Below, in pieces: positions 1 through 8,947 of a stretch of 64,000 bases of DNA. How positions within the stretch are numbered: the first letter of the stretch is position 1; each line of letters begins with the position of its first letter. The notes below the pieces were generated by a model. The model saw only the letters and a program-made list of their open reading frames with translations. It was not told the DNA's origin and did no database searches. Both the position numbers and the translations under genes were made by a program. Source of the DNA: Streptomyces flaveolus (GTDB taxonomy: Bacteria; Actinomycetota; Actinomycetes; Streptomycetales; Streptomycetaceae); contig NZ_JNWV01000035.1 in the NCBI RefSeq assembly GCF_000716535.1, forward strand, positions 73,279 through 137,278, read 5' to 3'.

Positions 1-2307
1 CCGGCCGGTCAGCTCGCGCTCGTAGTAGTCCAGGCCGAGCCGCTGGAGCTGGGCGAAGATCTTCAGCCGCAGCGTGTACAGCACGCGTTCGCCGGTACGC
101 CCGGTCATCCGGGTCTCGCCGATCTGCGCGGCCCACTGGACGAGCACGGTCAGCAGGCCGAGCAGGGCCGCCGCCCAGACCGCGCCGACCGCCATCTTCG
201 TGACGCCCGAGTCGATGCCGTGCCGGATCAGCACCGGCAGCAGCAGGCCGGCGCCCGCGTCGACGGCGACCAGCAGCAGGCTGACGAGCAGGGGCAGCCG
301 GAAGCCGCGCAGGAGGCGGCGCAGGCCGTAGGAGTCCTCGGGCAGGACGGCGCGGGCCTCGTCGATGTCGGGGGTGTCGGTGGCCGGGGGCAGCGCCTCG
401 ACCTGGGCGAGCAGTTCCGGGGTGGCCGGGGTGCCGGTCAGGGCCGTGTCCTTGGGCTCGCGGTCGCCGGTCCACAGCCGCGGGGTGACACCCCGCTCGG
501 CGTCGAACTCGGCCTCCAGCTCGTCGCGGACGGAGGTGTCCTCCCGCGGCTCGGCCGGCACGGCGCGGCCCGGGGAGGTCCTGCCCAGCTCGTCCGGGTC
601 GGTGAGCAGACGGCGGTAGAGGGCCGAGCGTTCCTGGAGCTCCTCGTGGGTGCCGAGGCCGGCGAGCCGGCCGCCGTCGAGCACGGCGATGCGGTCGGCG
701 AGGTTGAGGGTGGAGCGGCGGTGGGCGATGAGCAGGGTCGTACGGCCCTCCATCACGTGCTTGAGCGCCTCGTGGATCTCGTGCTCGACGCGGGCGTCCA
801 CGGCCGAGGTGGCGTCGTCCAGGACCAGCAGGCGCGGGTCGGTGAGCAGGGCGCGGGCGAGGGCGACGCGCTGGCGCTGGCCGCCGGAGAGCGTGAGGCC
901 CTGTTCGCCGACCTTGGTGTCGTAGCCGTGGGGCAGCTCCCTGATGAAGCGGTCCGCCTGGGCGGCGCGGGCGGCGGCCTCGATCTCTTCGTCGGTGGCG
1001 TCCGGGCGGCCGTAGGCGATGTTGTTGCGGACGGTGTCGGAGAAGAGGAACGAATCTTCCGGGACCAGTCCGATCGCGGCCCGCAGCGAGTCCAGGGTCA
1101 GCTCGCGGACGTCGTGGCCGCCGACCAGGACGGCGCCGTGGGTGACGTCGTAGAAGCGCGGCAGGAGCAGGGAGAGGGTGGACTTGCCGGAGCCGGAGGA
1201 GCCGACGACGGCGAGGGTCTCGCCGGGCCGGATCTCGAAGCTCAGCCCTTCCAGCACGGGACGCTCGTGGTCGTAGCCGAAGGACACGTCGTCGAACTCG
1301 ACGGTCGCGGGCGCGTCGGCGGGGAGGGTCTTGGTGCCGTCCTCGAGGGTCGGCTCGGTGTCGATCAGCTCCAGGACGCGCTCGGTGCCGGCGCGGGCCT
1401 GCTGGCCGACGGTGAGGACCACCGCGAGCATGCGGACCGGGCCGACGAGCTGGGCCAGGTAGGTGGAGAAGGCCACGAAGGTGCCGAGCGTGATGTGCCC
1501 GCGTACGGCGAGCCAGCCGCCGAGGGCCAGCATGGCGACCTGGCCGAGCGCGGGCACGGCCTGGAGGGCCGGGGTGTACGTGCTGTTCAGGCGGATCGTG
1601 CGCAGGCGCCCCGCGAACAGCCGACGGCCGACCTCGCGCAGCTTGCCGGTCTCCTGGTCCTCCTGCCCGAACCCCTTCACCACGCGGACGCCGCTCACCG
1701 CGCCGTCCACCACGCCGGCCACGGCGGCGGCCTGGGCCTGGGCGTACCAGGTGGCCGGGTGGAGCCTGCTGCGGCTGCGCTTGGCGATCCAGCCGAGGGC
1801 GGGCGCGACGGCCAGGGCGACCAGGGTCAGCGGCAGCGACAGCCACGCCATGATCCCCAGGGAGATCACGAAGAGCAGGATGTTCCCGATGGTCATCGGG
1901 AGCATGAAGAGCAGACCCTGGATGAGCTGGAGGTCGCTGGTGGCGCGGCCGACGACCTGCCCGGTGGACAGCTCGTCCTGGCGGCGGCCGTCCAGCCGGG
2001 TGATCGCGCCGTACATCTCCGTCCGCAGGTCGTGCTGGACGTCGAGGGCGAGCCGGCCACCGTAGAAGCGACGGACGAAGGTGGAGGCGTAGACGAGGAC
2101 GGCGGCGCCTATGAGGGCGCCGGCCCAGGGGGCCATGGCCCGGGTGTGGGCGCCGATCACGTCATCGATGATCACCTTGGTGAGCAGCGGGACGACGGCC
2201 AGGACGGCCATACCGGCGAGGGAGGAACCGAGGGCGAGGACGACGTCCTTCGGATACCGCCAGGCGTACGCCGCCAGACGTCGTGCCCATCCCCGTTGCG
2301 CTGCCAC
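1..2307 (-). CDS. Fused ABC transporter (TMD-NBD-TMD-NBD type), C-terminal part outside window
   Basis: The GTG start follows an AGGAGG ribosome site with 7 nt spacing. The visible 769 residues begin with a six-helix exporter-type membrane domain (roughly residues 20-310). A nucleotide-binding domain follows: Walker A GSSGSGKS (369-376), signature LSGGQRQR (473-480) and Walker B LLVLDD near 495. A second membrane domain then starts and is cut off by the window edge after its DYYERELTG segment. A second membrane domain after the first NBD means this is a full-length fused exporter of perhaps 1200 residues, not a half-transporter. Such proteins export lipids, drugs or peptides across the cytoplasmic membrane; the substrate cannot be read from sequence. 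It is transcribed away from the secreted-protein genes to its right. Confidence 0.9.
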   Translation of the reverse strand, partial: MAAQRGWARRLAAYAWRYPKDVVLALGSSLAGMAVLAVVPLLTKVIIDDVIGAHTRAMAPWAGALIGAAVLVYASTFVRRFYGGRLALDVQHDLRTEMYGAITRLDGRRQDELSTGQVVGRATSDLQLIQGLLFMLPMTIGNILLFVISLGIMAWLSLPLTLVALAVAPALGWIAKRSRSRLHPATWYAQAQAAAVAGVVDGAVSGVRVVKGFGQEDQETGKLREVGRRLFAGRLRTIRLNSTYTPALQAVPALGQVAMLALGGWLAVRGHITLGTFVAFSTYLAQLVGPVRMLAVVLTVGQQARAGTERVLELIDTEPTLEDGTKTLPADAPATVEFDDVSFGYDHERPVLEGLSFEIRPGETLAVVGSSGSGKSTLSLLLPRFYDVTHGAVLVGGHDVRELTLDSLRAAIGLVPEDSFLFSDTVRNNIAYGRPDATDEEIEAAARAAQADRFIRELPHGYDTKVGEQGLTLSGGQRQRVALARALLTDPRLLVLDDATSAVDARVEHEIHEALKHVMEGRTTLLIAHRRSTLNLADRIAVLDGGRLAGLGTHEELQERSALYRRLLTDPDELGRTSPGRAVPAEPREDTSVRDELEAEFDAERGVTPRLWTGDREPKDTALTGTPATPELLAQVEALPPATDTPDIDEARAVLPEDSYGLRRLLRGFRLPLLVSLLLVAVDAGAGLLLPVLIRHGIDSGVTKMAVGAVWAAALLGLLTVLVQWAAQIGETRMTGRTGERVLYTLRLKIFAQLQRLGLDYYERELTGR

Positions 2308-2476
2308 GCCGGTGCCTCCTGCTTTTGGCCGTCCTCTACCCCAGACGTCAACGCGTTCGGGGGGCGATTTCATCCCGCCGCGACGAGGGCCGGGAACTGT
2401 GCGTCGGCGGGTGCGGCGCCGTCGTGGTTCCTCGCGCAGTTCCCCGCGCCCCGGGGGGGCTGCCCCCCTTCCGGAG

Positions 2477-3511
2477 TCAGATTCGTACCCGCAGGTAGTA
2501 CAACCGGGTCGTCTGGGCCGCGTTCTGGTTGTCGTCGCTCACCAGGAGGACCTCCAGGCGGCCGGTGTGGTCGCGGCCTGTGATCGTCATGCCCTCGATG
2601 TTGTCCAGGAGGGGATTCGGCTGGGGCTGTTTCGCCGTGGCGCCGAGGGAGGGGCAGGCGGCGATGTCGGTCAAAAGCGTCTTCCTGATCAGGCGGACGC
2701 CCGGCTGGCCGGTGAGGTTCTCGGTGCCGCTCGTGTCCGTGGCGTGGCGGAGGTCGGCCAGGTAGAGGCGGACCGTGTTGCCGACGCCGGCGGTGAAGCC
2801 GCGCTCCAGGACGAGGAGGCGGCCGTCGGGGGTCGCCTGGACCTCGGGGACGCCGAGACCGGCGTCGGTGCGGTAGGCGTACTGGGCGCCGGGCGTGAAG
2901 CGGCCGTGGTGGCGGGTCCACGTCTGGAAGCGGACGATGCCGGCGGAGTCGCCGGAGAGTGCGTATTCCATGGAGGCCAGCAGGGTGTGGCCGCCGGGCA
3001 GCAGGGTCAGGCCCTCGAAGGTCTGGTTGACGGTGGCGCGGCCGGCCGGGGCGACCTGGAGGGCGCCCGGGACCGGGAGGCGGTCGAGGATCTTGCCGTC
3101 GCGGGAGTAGCGGCGGACGGACGGCTCGGTCTCGGAGGAGACCAGCCGGGTGCCGTCCCGCTCGATGACGAGGCCCTCGGAGTCGAGGTCGGCGCCCTTC
3201 TCGTCGGCGAGGCGGACGGCCGCCCACGGCTGGAGCGTGCGGGCGTCCAGGCGGAACAGCGACGAGCGGTCGGCCAGGGCCGCGAGCGAGCCGTCCCGGT
3301 CCACGGCGAGGGCGGAGAAGTTGCCGACGAAGGTGCCGTCGTACGTGGTCTTGTCGAGCGCGTCGGAGAAGCGGTCGATCGACACGGTGGCCGAACAGGC
3401 GTGACGCTCTGCGGTGCCGGCGGTGGACCCGGCGGCGGGCCCGGCGGCGGTCAGACAGGTGGCCGCCGCCAGGCCGGCGGTGAGGGTGGCGAGTACGGTT
3501 CTCAGGCGCAT
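2477..3511 (-). CDS. Secreted esterase-like phytase-family protein
   Basis: This 344-aa protein begins with a signal peptide (MRLRTVLATL, then an Ala-rich stretch ending near residue 30). The body is a beta-propeller-like repeat protein with segments such as FSALAVDRDGSLAALADRS and VPEVQATPDGRLLVLERGF, typical of the 'esterase-like activity of phytase' family (Pfam Phytase-like). Members are exported and thought to act on phosphate esters or as propeller scaffolds; enzymatic activity is seldom proved. The same frame stays open far upstream, but the signal peptide places the start here; a GTG at 3520 is a close alternative. It ends 169 bases from the divergent ABC gene and lies 53 bases after the beta-lactamase-like gene on the same strand. 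Confidence 0.82.
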   Translation of the reverse strand: MRLRTVLATLTAGLAAATCLTAAGPAAGSTAGTAERHACSATVSIDRFSDALDKTTYDGTFVGNFSALAVDRDGSLAALADRSSLFRLDARTLQPWAAVRLADEKGADLDSEGLVIERDGTRLVSSETEPSVRRYSRDGKILDRLPVPGALQVAPAGRATVNQTFEGLTLLPGGHTLLASMEYALSGDSAGIVRFQTWTRHHGRFTPGAQYAYRTDAGLGVPEVQATPDGRLLVLERGFTAGVGNTVRLYLADLRHATDTSGTENLTGQPGVRLIRKTLLTDIAACPSLGATAKQPQPNPLLDNIEGMTITGRDHTGRLEVLLVSDDNQNAAQTTRLYYLRVRI

Positions 3512-3564
3512 GACCGTCACCGTAGGACCCGTCGGTGACATGCGCGAGACCGCCTCGTGAAGCG

Positions 3565-4488
3565 TCAGCCCCGCGGCGGTACGGCGACGAACGCCTCGCG
3601 CGGCTGGCTGGTCGGGGTGTAGCGGGTGACGCCGGTGGTGGTCGGCACCAGGTCCTTGTGGATCGCCTTGGCGACGTTCTGGATGGTGGTGACGCCGTAG
3701 CTCATGGTGCTGTTGTCCTGCGTCAGCACGGTGATCATGTAGTCGCGGCCGGCGCCGTTGAAGGTGCCCAGGCTGTGCACCCGCCAGCCGTGCGTGGAGC
3801 GCTGCAGCCAGCCGTTCTTGACGTGCACGGAGACGGAGGACGGCGCGCCGGCCGGGGTGCCCCAGCGCTGCGAGGAGACGACCTGGCCCATCAGCTTCAG
3901 GATGTAGGCCCGGGAGTTGTCGCTCAGCACGCTGTTCTTGGCGGTGACGAGCTTGAGGAGCTTCTGCTCGTCGGTGACGTTCTCCTGGGTCAGGCCCCAG
4001 TAGCCGTTCGCGCCCGGCACGGTCTTGGTCATGCCGGCGGCGGCCAGGAAACCCTTGATCTTCGTCATGCCGAGCTGCTTCCACAGCTTGCTGGTCGCGT
4101 TGTTGTCGGACTGGGTGATCATGGCCTTGGCGAGCGACTGCTCGGTGCTCGTCAGGTACCGGTTGTGCTTCTTCGCGTCCCACAGCAGCGTGGCGAGCAC
4201 GGTGACCTTGACGGTGCTGGCCGAGTCGTAGGCGCTGGTGGCCCGCAGGGTGCAGGTGGTGTTGGTGCTGCGGTCGTACAGACCGACGGCGACCGTGCCC
4301 TTGCGGTTCGTGAGGGCGGCCGTGATGTCCTTCTTCAGCTTCGCGGCCAGGCCCGCCTTGGCGGACGTACAGGTCACGGTCGGCGTGGCCGCGGCGGCCG
4401 GGGCGGCGGCGACGACCGTCGGTACGAGCAGCGCGGCACTGACGGCGGCCGCGAGCGCGCCGGCCCGGCCGGATATCCGGTAAGTCAT
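3565..4488 (-). CDS. Secreted class A beta-lactamase-like serine hydrolase
   Basis: The product has 307 aa, and a GGGGGAA ribosome site sits just before the ATG. An N-terminal signal peptide runs to the Ala-rich stretch near residue 35. The serine beta-lactamase/PBP fold is indicated by S91-T-V-K94 (SxxK), S127-D-N129 (SDN) and K224-N-G226 in the place of the usual KTG. A Glu-containing QENVTDEQ segment near 169 lies where the omega-loop Glu would be. The KNG variant and weak similarity to classical enzymes make it uncertain whether it hydrolyses beta-lactams; a peptidoglycan-directed or other esterase role is possible. An in-frame ATG at 4557 would only add a non-secretory leader. Confidence 0.85.
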   Translation of the reverse strand: MTYRISGRAGALAAAVSAALLVPTVVAAAPAAAATPTVTCTSAKAGLAAKLKKDITAALTNRKGTVAVGLYDRSTNTTCTLRATSAYDSASTVKVTVLATLLWDAKKHNRYLTSTEQSLAKAMITQSDNNATSKLWKQLGMTKIKGFLAAAGMTKTVPGANGYWGLTQENVTDEQKLLKLVTAKNSVLSDNSRAYILKLMGQVVSSQRWGTPAGAPSSVSVHVKNGWLQRSTHGWRVHSLGTFNGAGRDYMITVLTQDNSTMSYGVTTIQNVAKAIHKDLVPTTTGVTRYTPTSQPREAFVAVPPRG

Positions 4489-4667
4489 GGAAAGTTCCCC
4501 CTTGGACGTCGTACGGGCGTCCCCCTGAACGCCGTTGAGCGCACCCGTGCGCTGCATGACTGGACTCGCGGGGGTGGTCGATAGTTGTACGCGCGTTCGG
4601 GGAAGGGGGGTTCCTCACAGGTGCCGCCCGGACGTGCGGCGGTCCCGGCGAAGTAGCGTCACGACGC

Positions 4668-5126
4668 ATGGTGTCTCTGTTCGCGTTCTTCGGCCCGCCC
4701 GCGATCACACTTCTCCTCTTCGCCGTTGGGACGGTCCCGTACGCGCTGTGGGTGTCCAGGAGGAAGCCCTCGCGGCCGGCCCGGTGGGCCGTGATCGGGG
4801 TCGCGGCGGCGATCGCCGGCTATGGGGCGGCGAGCGTCTACGGGCTCGCCTTCACGAACCCGCTCGACCTGTGCGGGGACAGGGGCGGCGACGGTGTGTA
4901 CCGGGATGCCGGACGGGACTACGGCCTGACTTCGGCGAGCGTGGGCGGCTTCCCCCCGTCCGTCACCTGTCATTGGACCAGCGGCCACAACACCGAGGAG
5001 GTGTGGTTCTGGGCCCCGCCTTTGCTGTACGCGGGGCTGGCCTGCTCCGCCGTCTGCTCCGTTCTGCTTCTCCTCAACCGCCACGCGCACGGAAACACCC
5101 CTCGCGACAACGGGCGTGACGCGTAG
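4668..5126 (+). CDS. Small integral membrane protein, unknown function
   Basis: This 152-aa protein has four likely membrane helices: residues about 5-28 (FFGPPAITLLLFAVGTVPYALWV), 40-62, then a hydrophilic extracytoplasmic-looking loop with two Cys (DLCGDRGG and VTCHW), and a final hairpin around 112-140 (FWAPPLLYAGLACSAVCSVLLLL). The two loop cysteines could form a disulfide. I do not recognise the family. It diverges from the beta-lactamase-like gene across about 180 bases, so the two may share a regulatory region. GC-skewed codon use supports coding. Confidence 0.65.
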   Translation: MVSLFAFFGPPAITLLLFAVGTVPYALWVSRRKPSRPARWAVIGVAAAIAGYGAASVYGLAFTNPLDLCGDRGGDGVYRDAGRDYGLTSASVGGFPPSVTCHWTSGHNTEEVWFWAPPLLYAGLACSAVCSVLLLLNRHAHGNTPRDNGRDA

Positions 5127-5280
5127 ACGGGATGCGGCGTCTACGGTCCTACTAGTCCCACTTCTTCCCTCACACCGGCGAAGGCGGTCTCGCCGGTGGG
5201 CGTGTCCCGTGGGCCGGCGCCCACCATGGCGGTGCCCGGCGCGCTGCCGGGCATCCCGACTCCCCTTCCTGGAGAGCCAC

Positions 5281-5640
5281 ATGAAGCAGCAGCTCCGCAG
5301 TTGGACGCTCGCCGCCGCCCTCGCCCTGACCGCCGTGCTCGTGCCCGCCGAAGCCGCGACGGCCCGTGCCGCCCAGCCCTCCTGCCCCGACGGCTCCGTC
5401 TGTTTCTGGAGCGGCGAGGGCTTCGGCGGTGACTACTGGGAGTGGACCGCCCGCAGCGGCTACCGCGACCTGCCGCCGAGCCTCCACGACCACGTGGGCT
5501 CCTTCGTCGCCTCGACCCGCGCCTGCTTCATCAACTGGGGCCCGGTGGAGAAGCGGGACGTCTTCAACGGGGACTGGCGCTCCCGCTACCGCGGCGACTT
5601 CGGCGGCCGGATGGACGCGGTGGGGCCGGGCGGCTGCTGA
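5281..5640 (+). CDS. Secreted peptidase-inhibitor I36-family protein
   Basis: This 119-aa protein starts at an ATG preceded by GGAGAG. A signal peptide (MKQQLRSWTLAAALALTAV...ARAAQ) ends near residue 30. The mature part carries the crystallin-like signature of the SMPI/I36 family: CPDGSVCFWSGEGFGGDYW, a Leu-Pro-Pro turn (DLPPSLHDHVGSFV) and paired cysteines (CPDGSVC, ACFINW and the C-terminal C). Family members such as SMPI from Streptomyces nigrescens inhibit metalloproteinases, but many homologues are uncharacterised. It stands alone, 154 bases after the preceding membrane-protein gene. Target protease unknown. Confidence 0.8.
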   Translation: MKQQLRSWTLAAALALTAVLVPAEAATARAAQPSCPDGSVCFWSGEGFGGDYWEWTARSGYRDLPPSLHDHVGSFVASTRACFINWGPVEKRDVFNGDWRSRYRGDFGGRMDAVGPGGC

Positions 5641-5916
5641 CGGGAGGCGGCAGGGCCGGGCTGTTCGCCTGAATCGGAAAACCGTACAGCGCTTGGCCTA
5701 CAGTGGCGGGTGACGTGCACTGTACGGACGTCGTGCCGCAGGGATACGGGCGCGAACTCGTCAGCGCCGTCAGCGCGGCGAGGTCCGGCCCCGGCGGCAA
5801 CCGGAGCCGGACCGCAGCGCATGCGCCGGGTGGGTCCGGCCGATCAGAGGCCGGTCGGACTCGCCTTGCCATCGGCGAAGTCGTCCCGTTCGGCCCGAAC
5901 CCCTCACGTCGTCGCC

Positions 5917-6048
5917 CTACTTGGCGAACGTCTGCACACACACCGCGACAAGGGGAGCCAGTGGCGTCAGGATCGCGACCGTGACCCGCACCCACCGGGG
6001 AAGCGGTTCCGGCTCGCGTTCCGCGGTGCCACTCCTTCTCCTTGCCAT
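5917..6048 (-). CDS. 43-aa single-pass membrane peptide
   Basis: A short frame is preceded by a strong GAGAGGAG ribosome site about 7 nt from its ATG. It encodes a basic, charged N-terminus (MARRRSGTAEREPEPLPRW) and one membrane helix (VRVTVAILTPLAPLVAVCVQTF), ending AK. The charge pattern suggests an inside-N, single-span protein. It sits between the I36 gene and the TPP-enzyme gene on the latter's strand, 131 bases upstream of nothing else coding. Evidence is the ribosome site, the well-formed helix and GC-consistent codons; no family is recognised. It is easily missed because of its length. Confidence 0.5.
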   Translation of the reverse strand: MARRRSGTAEREPEPLPRWVRVTVAILTPLAPLVAVCVQTFAK

Positions 6049-6216
6049 GCCAGCGCTCCTCTCGCCGTAGCGTCCCGCGCTGCGGGATCCGGCCCTGGCG
6101 GACCGGAGCACTGGACGGCGATCGAAGCACCAGCGGCACAGAGCATACTGGCTCCCTCTGGCCGGCCGGTCACCTTCCGACCATCAAGTCACGTGCCTGT
6201 GCGCGCAGTTGTCCGG

Positions 6217-7914
6217 CTAGCCGGCCGCCTGGCCCAGGTGCGTCGGTGCGAACATCCGCAGCACGGCCGGGAGCACCACCACCGACGGGCCCGAGGTCGC
6301 CAGGGCCTTGGTCAGGTCGACCTCCAGGGTTTCCGGGGTCGTGCGCACCCCCGGTACGCCGAAGGACTCGGCGAGGGCCACGTAGTCGGGGCGGGTGAGT
6401 TCCGTCGCCGTCGCCTGACCGAAGGCGTCCGTCATGTACTCGCGGAGGATGCCGTAGCCGCCGTCGTCGACGATCAGCCAGGTGACGTTCAGGCCGTACT
6501 GCTTCGCCGTCGCCAGTTCGGCGATCGAGTAGAGCGCCCCGCCGTCGCCCGACACCGCCAGGACCGGGCGCGTCGGGTCGGCCGCCGCCGCACCCAGGGC
6601 CGCCGGGAAGCCGTACCCGAGGCCGCCCGCGCCCTGGGCGGAGTGCATGGTGTTGGGGGCCTGCGGGTCGAAGGCGGACCAGGCCCAGTAGGCCAGGATC
6701 GTCATGTCCCAGAAGGACGGGGAGTCGGCGGGCAGGGCGCGGCGGACCGACGCCAGCACGTCCTGTTCCAGGGTGAGTTCCTGGGCGGCTATCCGCTCGG
6801 ACACGCGGGCCAGGAGGTCCCGCACCCGCTCGGGCGCGGAGTCGTCCGTGCGCTCCTCCACCGTCTCCAGCAGCGCCTGGAGGGCCGGCCGGGCGTCCGC
6901 GTGGATGCCGAGGGCCGGGTGGTTGGACTCCAGTTTGCCGAGGTCCGCCTCGATCTGGATCACGCGGCCCCGGGGCTTGAACGTGTGGTAGTTGGACGAC
7001 AGTTCACCGAGGCCCGAGCCGACCACCAGCAGGACGTCCGCGTCCTCCAGGAAGTCCGTCGTGTGCCGGTCCTCCAGCCAGGACTGCAACGACAGGGGGT
7101 GGTGCCACGGGAACGCGCCCTTGCCGCCGAAGGTCGTCACCACGGGTGCCTTGAGCTTCTCGGCCAGCCGGCGCAGCTTGCCCGACGCGTCCGCGCGTAC
7201 GACCCCGCCGCCCGCGATGATCGCGGGTCGGGCGGCGCGGGAGAGCAGGTCGGCCGCCACCGCCGTCAGCTCGGGGCGCGGGACCAGGTCGTCCGGGGTC
7301 GCGTCCATCGCCGTCACCACGGGCAGCGAGGTCTCGGCCAGCAGGACGTCCTGCGGGATCTCCACCCACACCGGGCCGTGCGGGGCCGTCAGGGCCGACT
7401 TCCAGGCCGCCGCGAGGGCGGAGGGGATCTGGGAGGGGGTGCGGACCGTGTGCACCGACTTCACCACGCCCCGGAACGAGGCCGCCTGGTCCGGCAGTTC
7501 GTGGAGGTAACCGTGCCGGCCGCCGCCCAGGCCCGCCGTCGGGATCTGGCTGCTGATCGCCAGCACCGGCGCGCTGGCCGCCGCCGCCTCCTGGAGCGCG
7601 GCCAGTGACGTCAGCGCGCCCGGACCCGTCGAGAGCAGCAGCGGGGCCGCCTCACCCGTGATCCGGCCGTACGCGTCCGCCGCGAAGCCCGCGTTGTTCT
7701 CCACCCGCAGGCCCACGTACCGCAGGGAGGAGCGGCGGAGCGCGTCGAACATGCCGAGGGCGTGCTGGCCGGGGAGGCCGAAGACGGTCGTCGCGCCCAG
7801 CCCGGCCAGCGTCTCCACGACCAGGTCTCCGCCGTTGCGCCCCGGGGGTGGGTTCAGGGCGGCGGTGATCTGCGCCGGCGTCGGGCGGAGTACCAGGTCG
7901 TGGTCGTGAGTCAC
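6217..7914 (-). CDS. Thiamine pyrophosphate enzyme, probable 2-ketoarginine decarboxylase (AruI-like)
   Basis: This 565-aa three-domain TPP enzyme belongs to the acetolactate synthase/decarboxylase superfamily. It has the catalytic Glu72 in [15 protein letters not shown], a central domain with VGSGLGEL, and a C-terminal TPP/Mg site starting at [13 protein letters not shown] (about residue 450) and ending in VDDGGYG. The GTG start overlaps the ureohydrolase stop by 4 nt (GTGA), so the two are translationally coupled. No regulatory ILV subunit gene is near, which argues against branched-chain biosynthesis. In Pseudomonas the ATA pathway uses a TPP enzyme (AruI) to decarboxylate 2-ketoarginine and GbuA to hydrolyse 4-guanidinobutyrate. 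The coupling to a ureohydrolase here supports the same role, but this is inference; other 2-keto acid decarboxylations remain possible. Confidence 0.8.
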   Translation of the reverse strand: MTHDHDLVLRPTPAQITAALNPPPGRNGGDLVVETLAGLGATTVFGLPGQHALGMFDALRRSSLRYVGLRVENNAGFAADAYGRITGEAAPLLLSTGPGALTSLAALQEAAAASAPVLAISSQIPTAGLGGGRHGYLHELPDQAASFRGVVKSVHTVRTPSQIPSALAAAWKSALTAPHGPVWVEIPQDVLLAETSLPVVTAMDATPDDLVPRPELTAVAADLLSRAARPAIIAGGGVVRADASGKLRRLAEKLKAPVVTTFGGKGAFPWHHPLSLQSWLEDRHTTDFLEDADVLLVVGSGLGELSSNYHTFKPRGRVIQIEADLGKLESNHPALGIHADARPALQALLETVEERTDDSAPERVRDLLARVSERIAAQELTLEQDVLASVRRALPADSPSFWDMTILAYWAWSAFDPQAPNTMHSAQGAGGLGYGFPAALGAAAADPTRPVLAVSGDGGALYSIAELATAKQYGLNVTWLIVDDGGYGILREYMTDAFGQATATELTRPDYVALAESFGVPGVRTTPETLEVDLTKALATSGPSVVVLPAVLRMFAPTHLGQAAG

Positions 7915-8891
7915 TTCGCTTCCGCGTCCTTCCGGGCCGCCGCGATCTGGCGGCTCATGATGGTGGTCAGTTCGTACGCCGTGTGGGAGGCCGCGACCGA
8001 GGTGATCTCGGCGTGGTCGTAGGCCGGGGCCACCTCGACGACGTCCGCCGACACCAGGTTGCAGCCGGCCAGCCCGCGCAGGATCTCCAGCAGCTCGCGG
8101 GAGGTCATGCCGCCCGCCTCCGGCGTGCCGGTGCCGGGCGCGTGGGCCGGGTCGAGGCAGTCGATGTCGATGGAGATGTACAGCGGGCGGTCGCCGATGC
8201 GCTGACGCAGCTGGTCGGCCACCTCGTCGGCGCCCCGGCGGTAGATGTCGGCGGACGTGACGATGCCGAAGCCCATCTTCTCGTCGTCCGTGAGGTCCTG
8301 CTTGCCGTACAGCGGGCCACGGGTGCCGACGTGCGACAGGGCGGACGTGTCGAGGATGCCCTCCTCGACCGCGCGGCGGAACGGGGTGCCGTGCGTGTAC
8401 TCGGCGCCGAAGTAGGTGTCCCAGGTGTCCAGGTGGGCGTCGAAGTGCAGCAGGGCGACCGGGCCGTGCTTCTTCGCCACCGAGCGCAGCAGCGGCAGCG
8501 CGATGGTGTGGTCGCCGCCCAGGGTCATCAGGCGGGCGCCCGTGCCGAGCAGCTCGTCCGCCGCCGCCTCGATGGTCTCCACGGCCTCGTTGATGTTGAA
8601 CGGGTTCACGGCGATGTCGCCGCCGTCCGCGACCTGGGCGAGGGCGAACGGGGAGGCGTCCTGCGCCGGGTTGTACGGGCGCAGCAGCCGGGACGCCTCG
8701 CGGATGGCGTTGCCGCCGAAGCGGGCGCCCGGCCGGTACGAGACGCCGGAGTCGAACGGCACGCCCACGACGGCGACGTCGGCGGTGCCGACCTCGTCCA
8801 GGCGGGGCAGCCGGGCGAAGGTCGCGGGGCCGGCGTACCGCGGGATGCGGGAGGAGTCGACGGGGCCGCGGGGCGTCTCGTTGCTGCTCAT
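7911..8891 (-). CDS. Ureohydrolase (agmatinase / guanidinobutyrase family)
   Basis: This 326-aa member of the arginase/agmatinase superfamily has all Mn-ligand motifs: GGDHT (125-129), DAHLD (151-155) and SIDIDCLDP (240-248), with [10 protein letters not shown] after it. Such enzymes hydrolyse a guanidino group to urea plus an amine. Streptomyces homologues are usually annotated speB (agmatinase). However, the tight coupling with a TPP enzyme and the symporter, and no arginine decarboxylase nearby, fit 4-guanidinobutyrate (giving GABA) at least as well. Its ATG lies 56 bases after the symporter stop on the same strand, so symporter, ureohydrolase and TPP enzyme probably form one transcript. 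Substrate not decidable from sequence alone. Confidence 0.88.
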   Translation of the reverse strand: MSSNETPRGPVDSSRIPRYAGPATFARLPRLDEVGTADVAVVGVPFDSGVSYRPGARFGGNAIREASRLLRPYNPAQDASPFALAQVADGGDIAVNPFNINEAVETIEAAADELLGTGARLMTLGGDHTIALPLLRSVAKKHGPVALLHFDAHLDTWDTYFGAEYTHGTPFRRAVEEGILDTSALSHVGTRGPLYGKQDLTDDEKMGFGIVTSADIYRRGADEVADQLRQRIGDRPLYISIDIDCLDPAHAPGTGTPEAGGMTSRELLEILRGLAGCNLVSADVVEVAPAYDHAEITSVAASHTAYELTTIMSRQIAAARKDAEAK

Positions 8892-8947
8892 GGTGAAATG
8901 CCTTCTTTCCAGCGCTTCATCGCGCTTGTACTGCTTTCCCTATGACT

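Noticed and set aside
220..2583. 787-codon plus-strand frame over the ABC transporter
   Set aside because: Antisense shadow of a clear ABC protein with Walker A, signature and Walker B motifs.
2477..4708. 743-codon frame joining the phytase-like gene to upstream sequence
   Set aside because: It runs antisense-frame through the beta-lactamase-like gene; the signal peptide at 3511 marks the true start.
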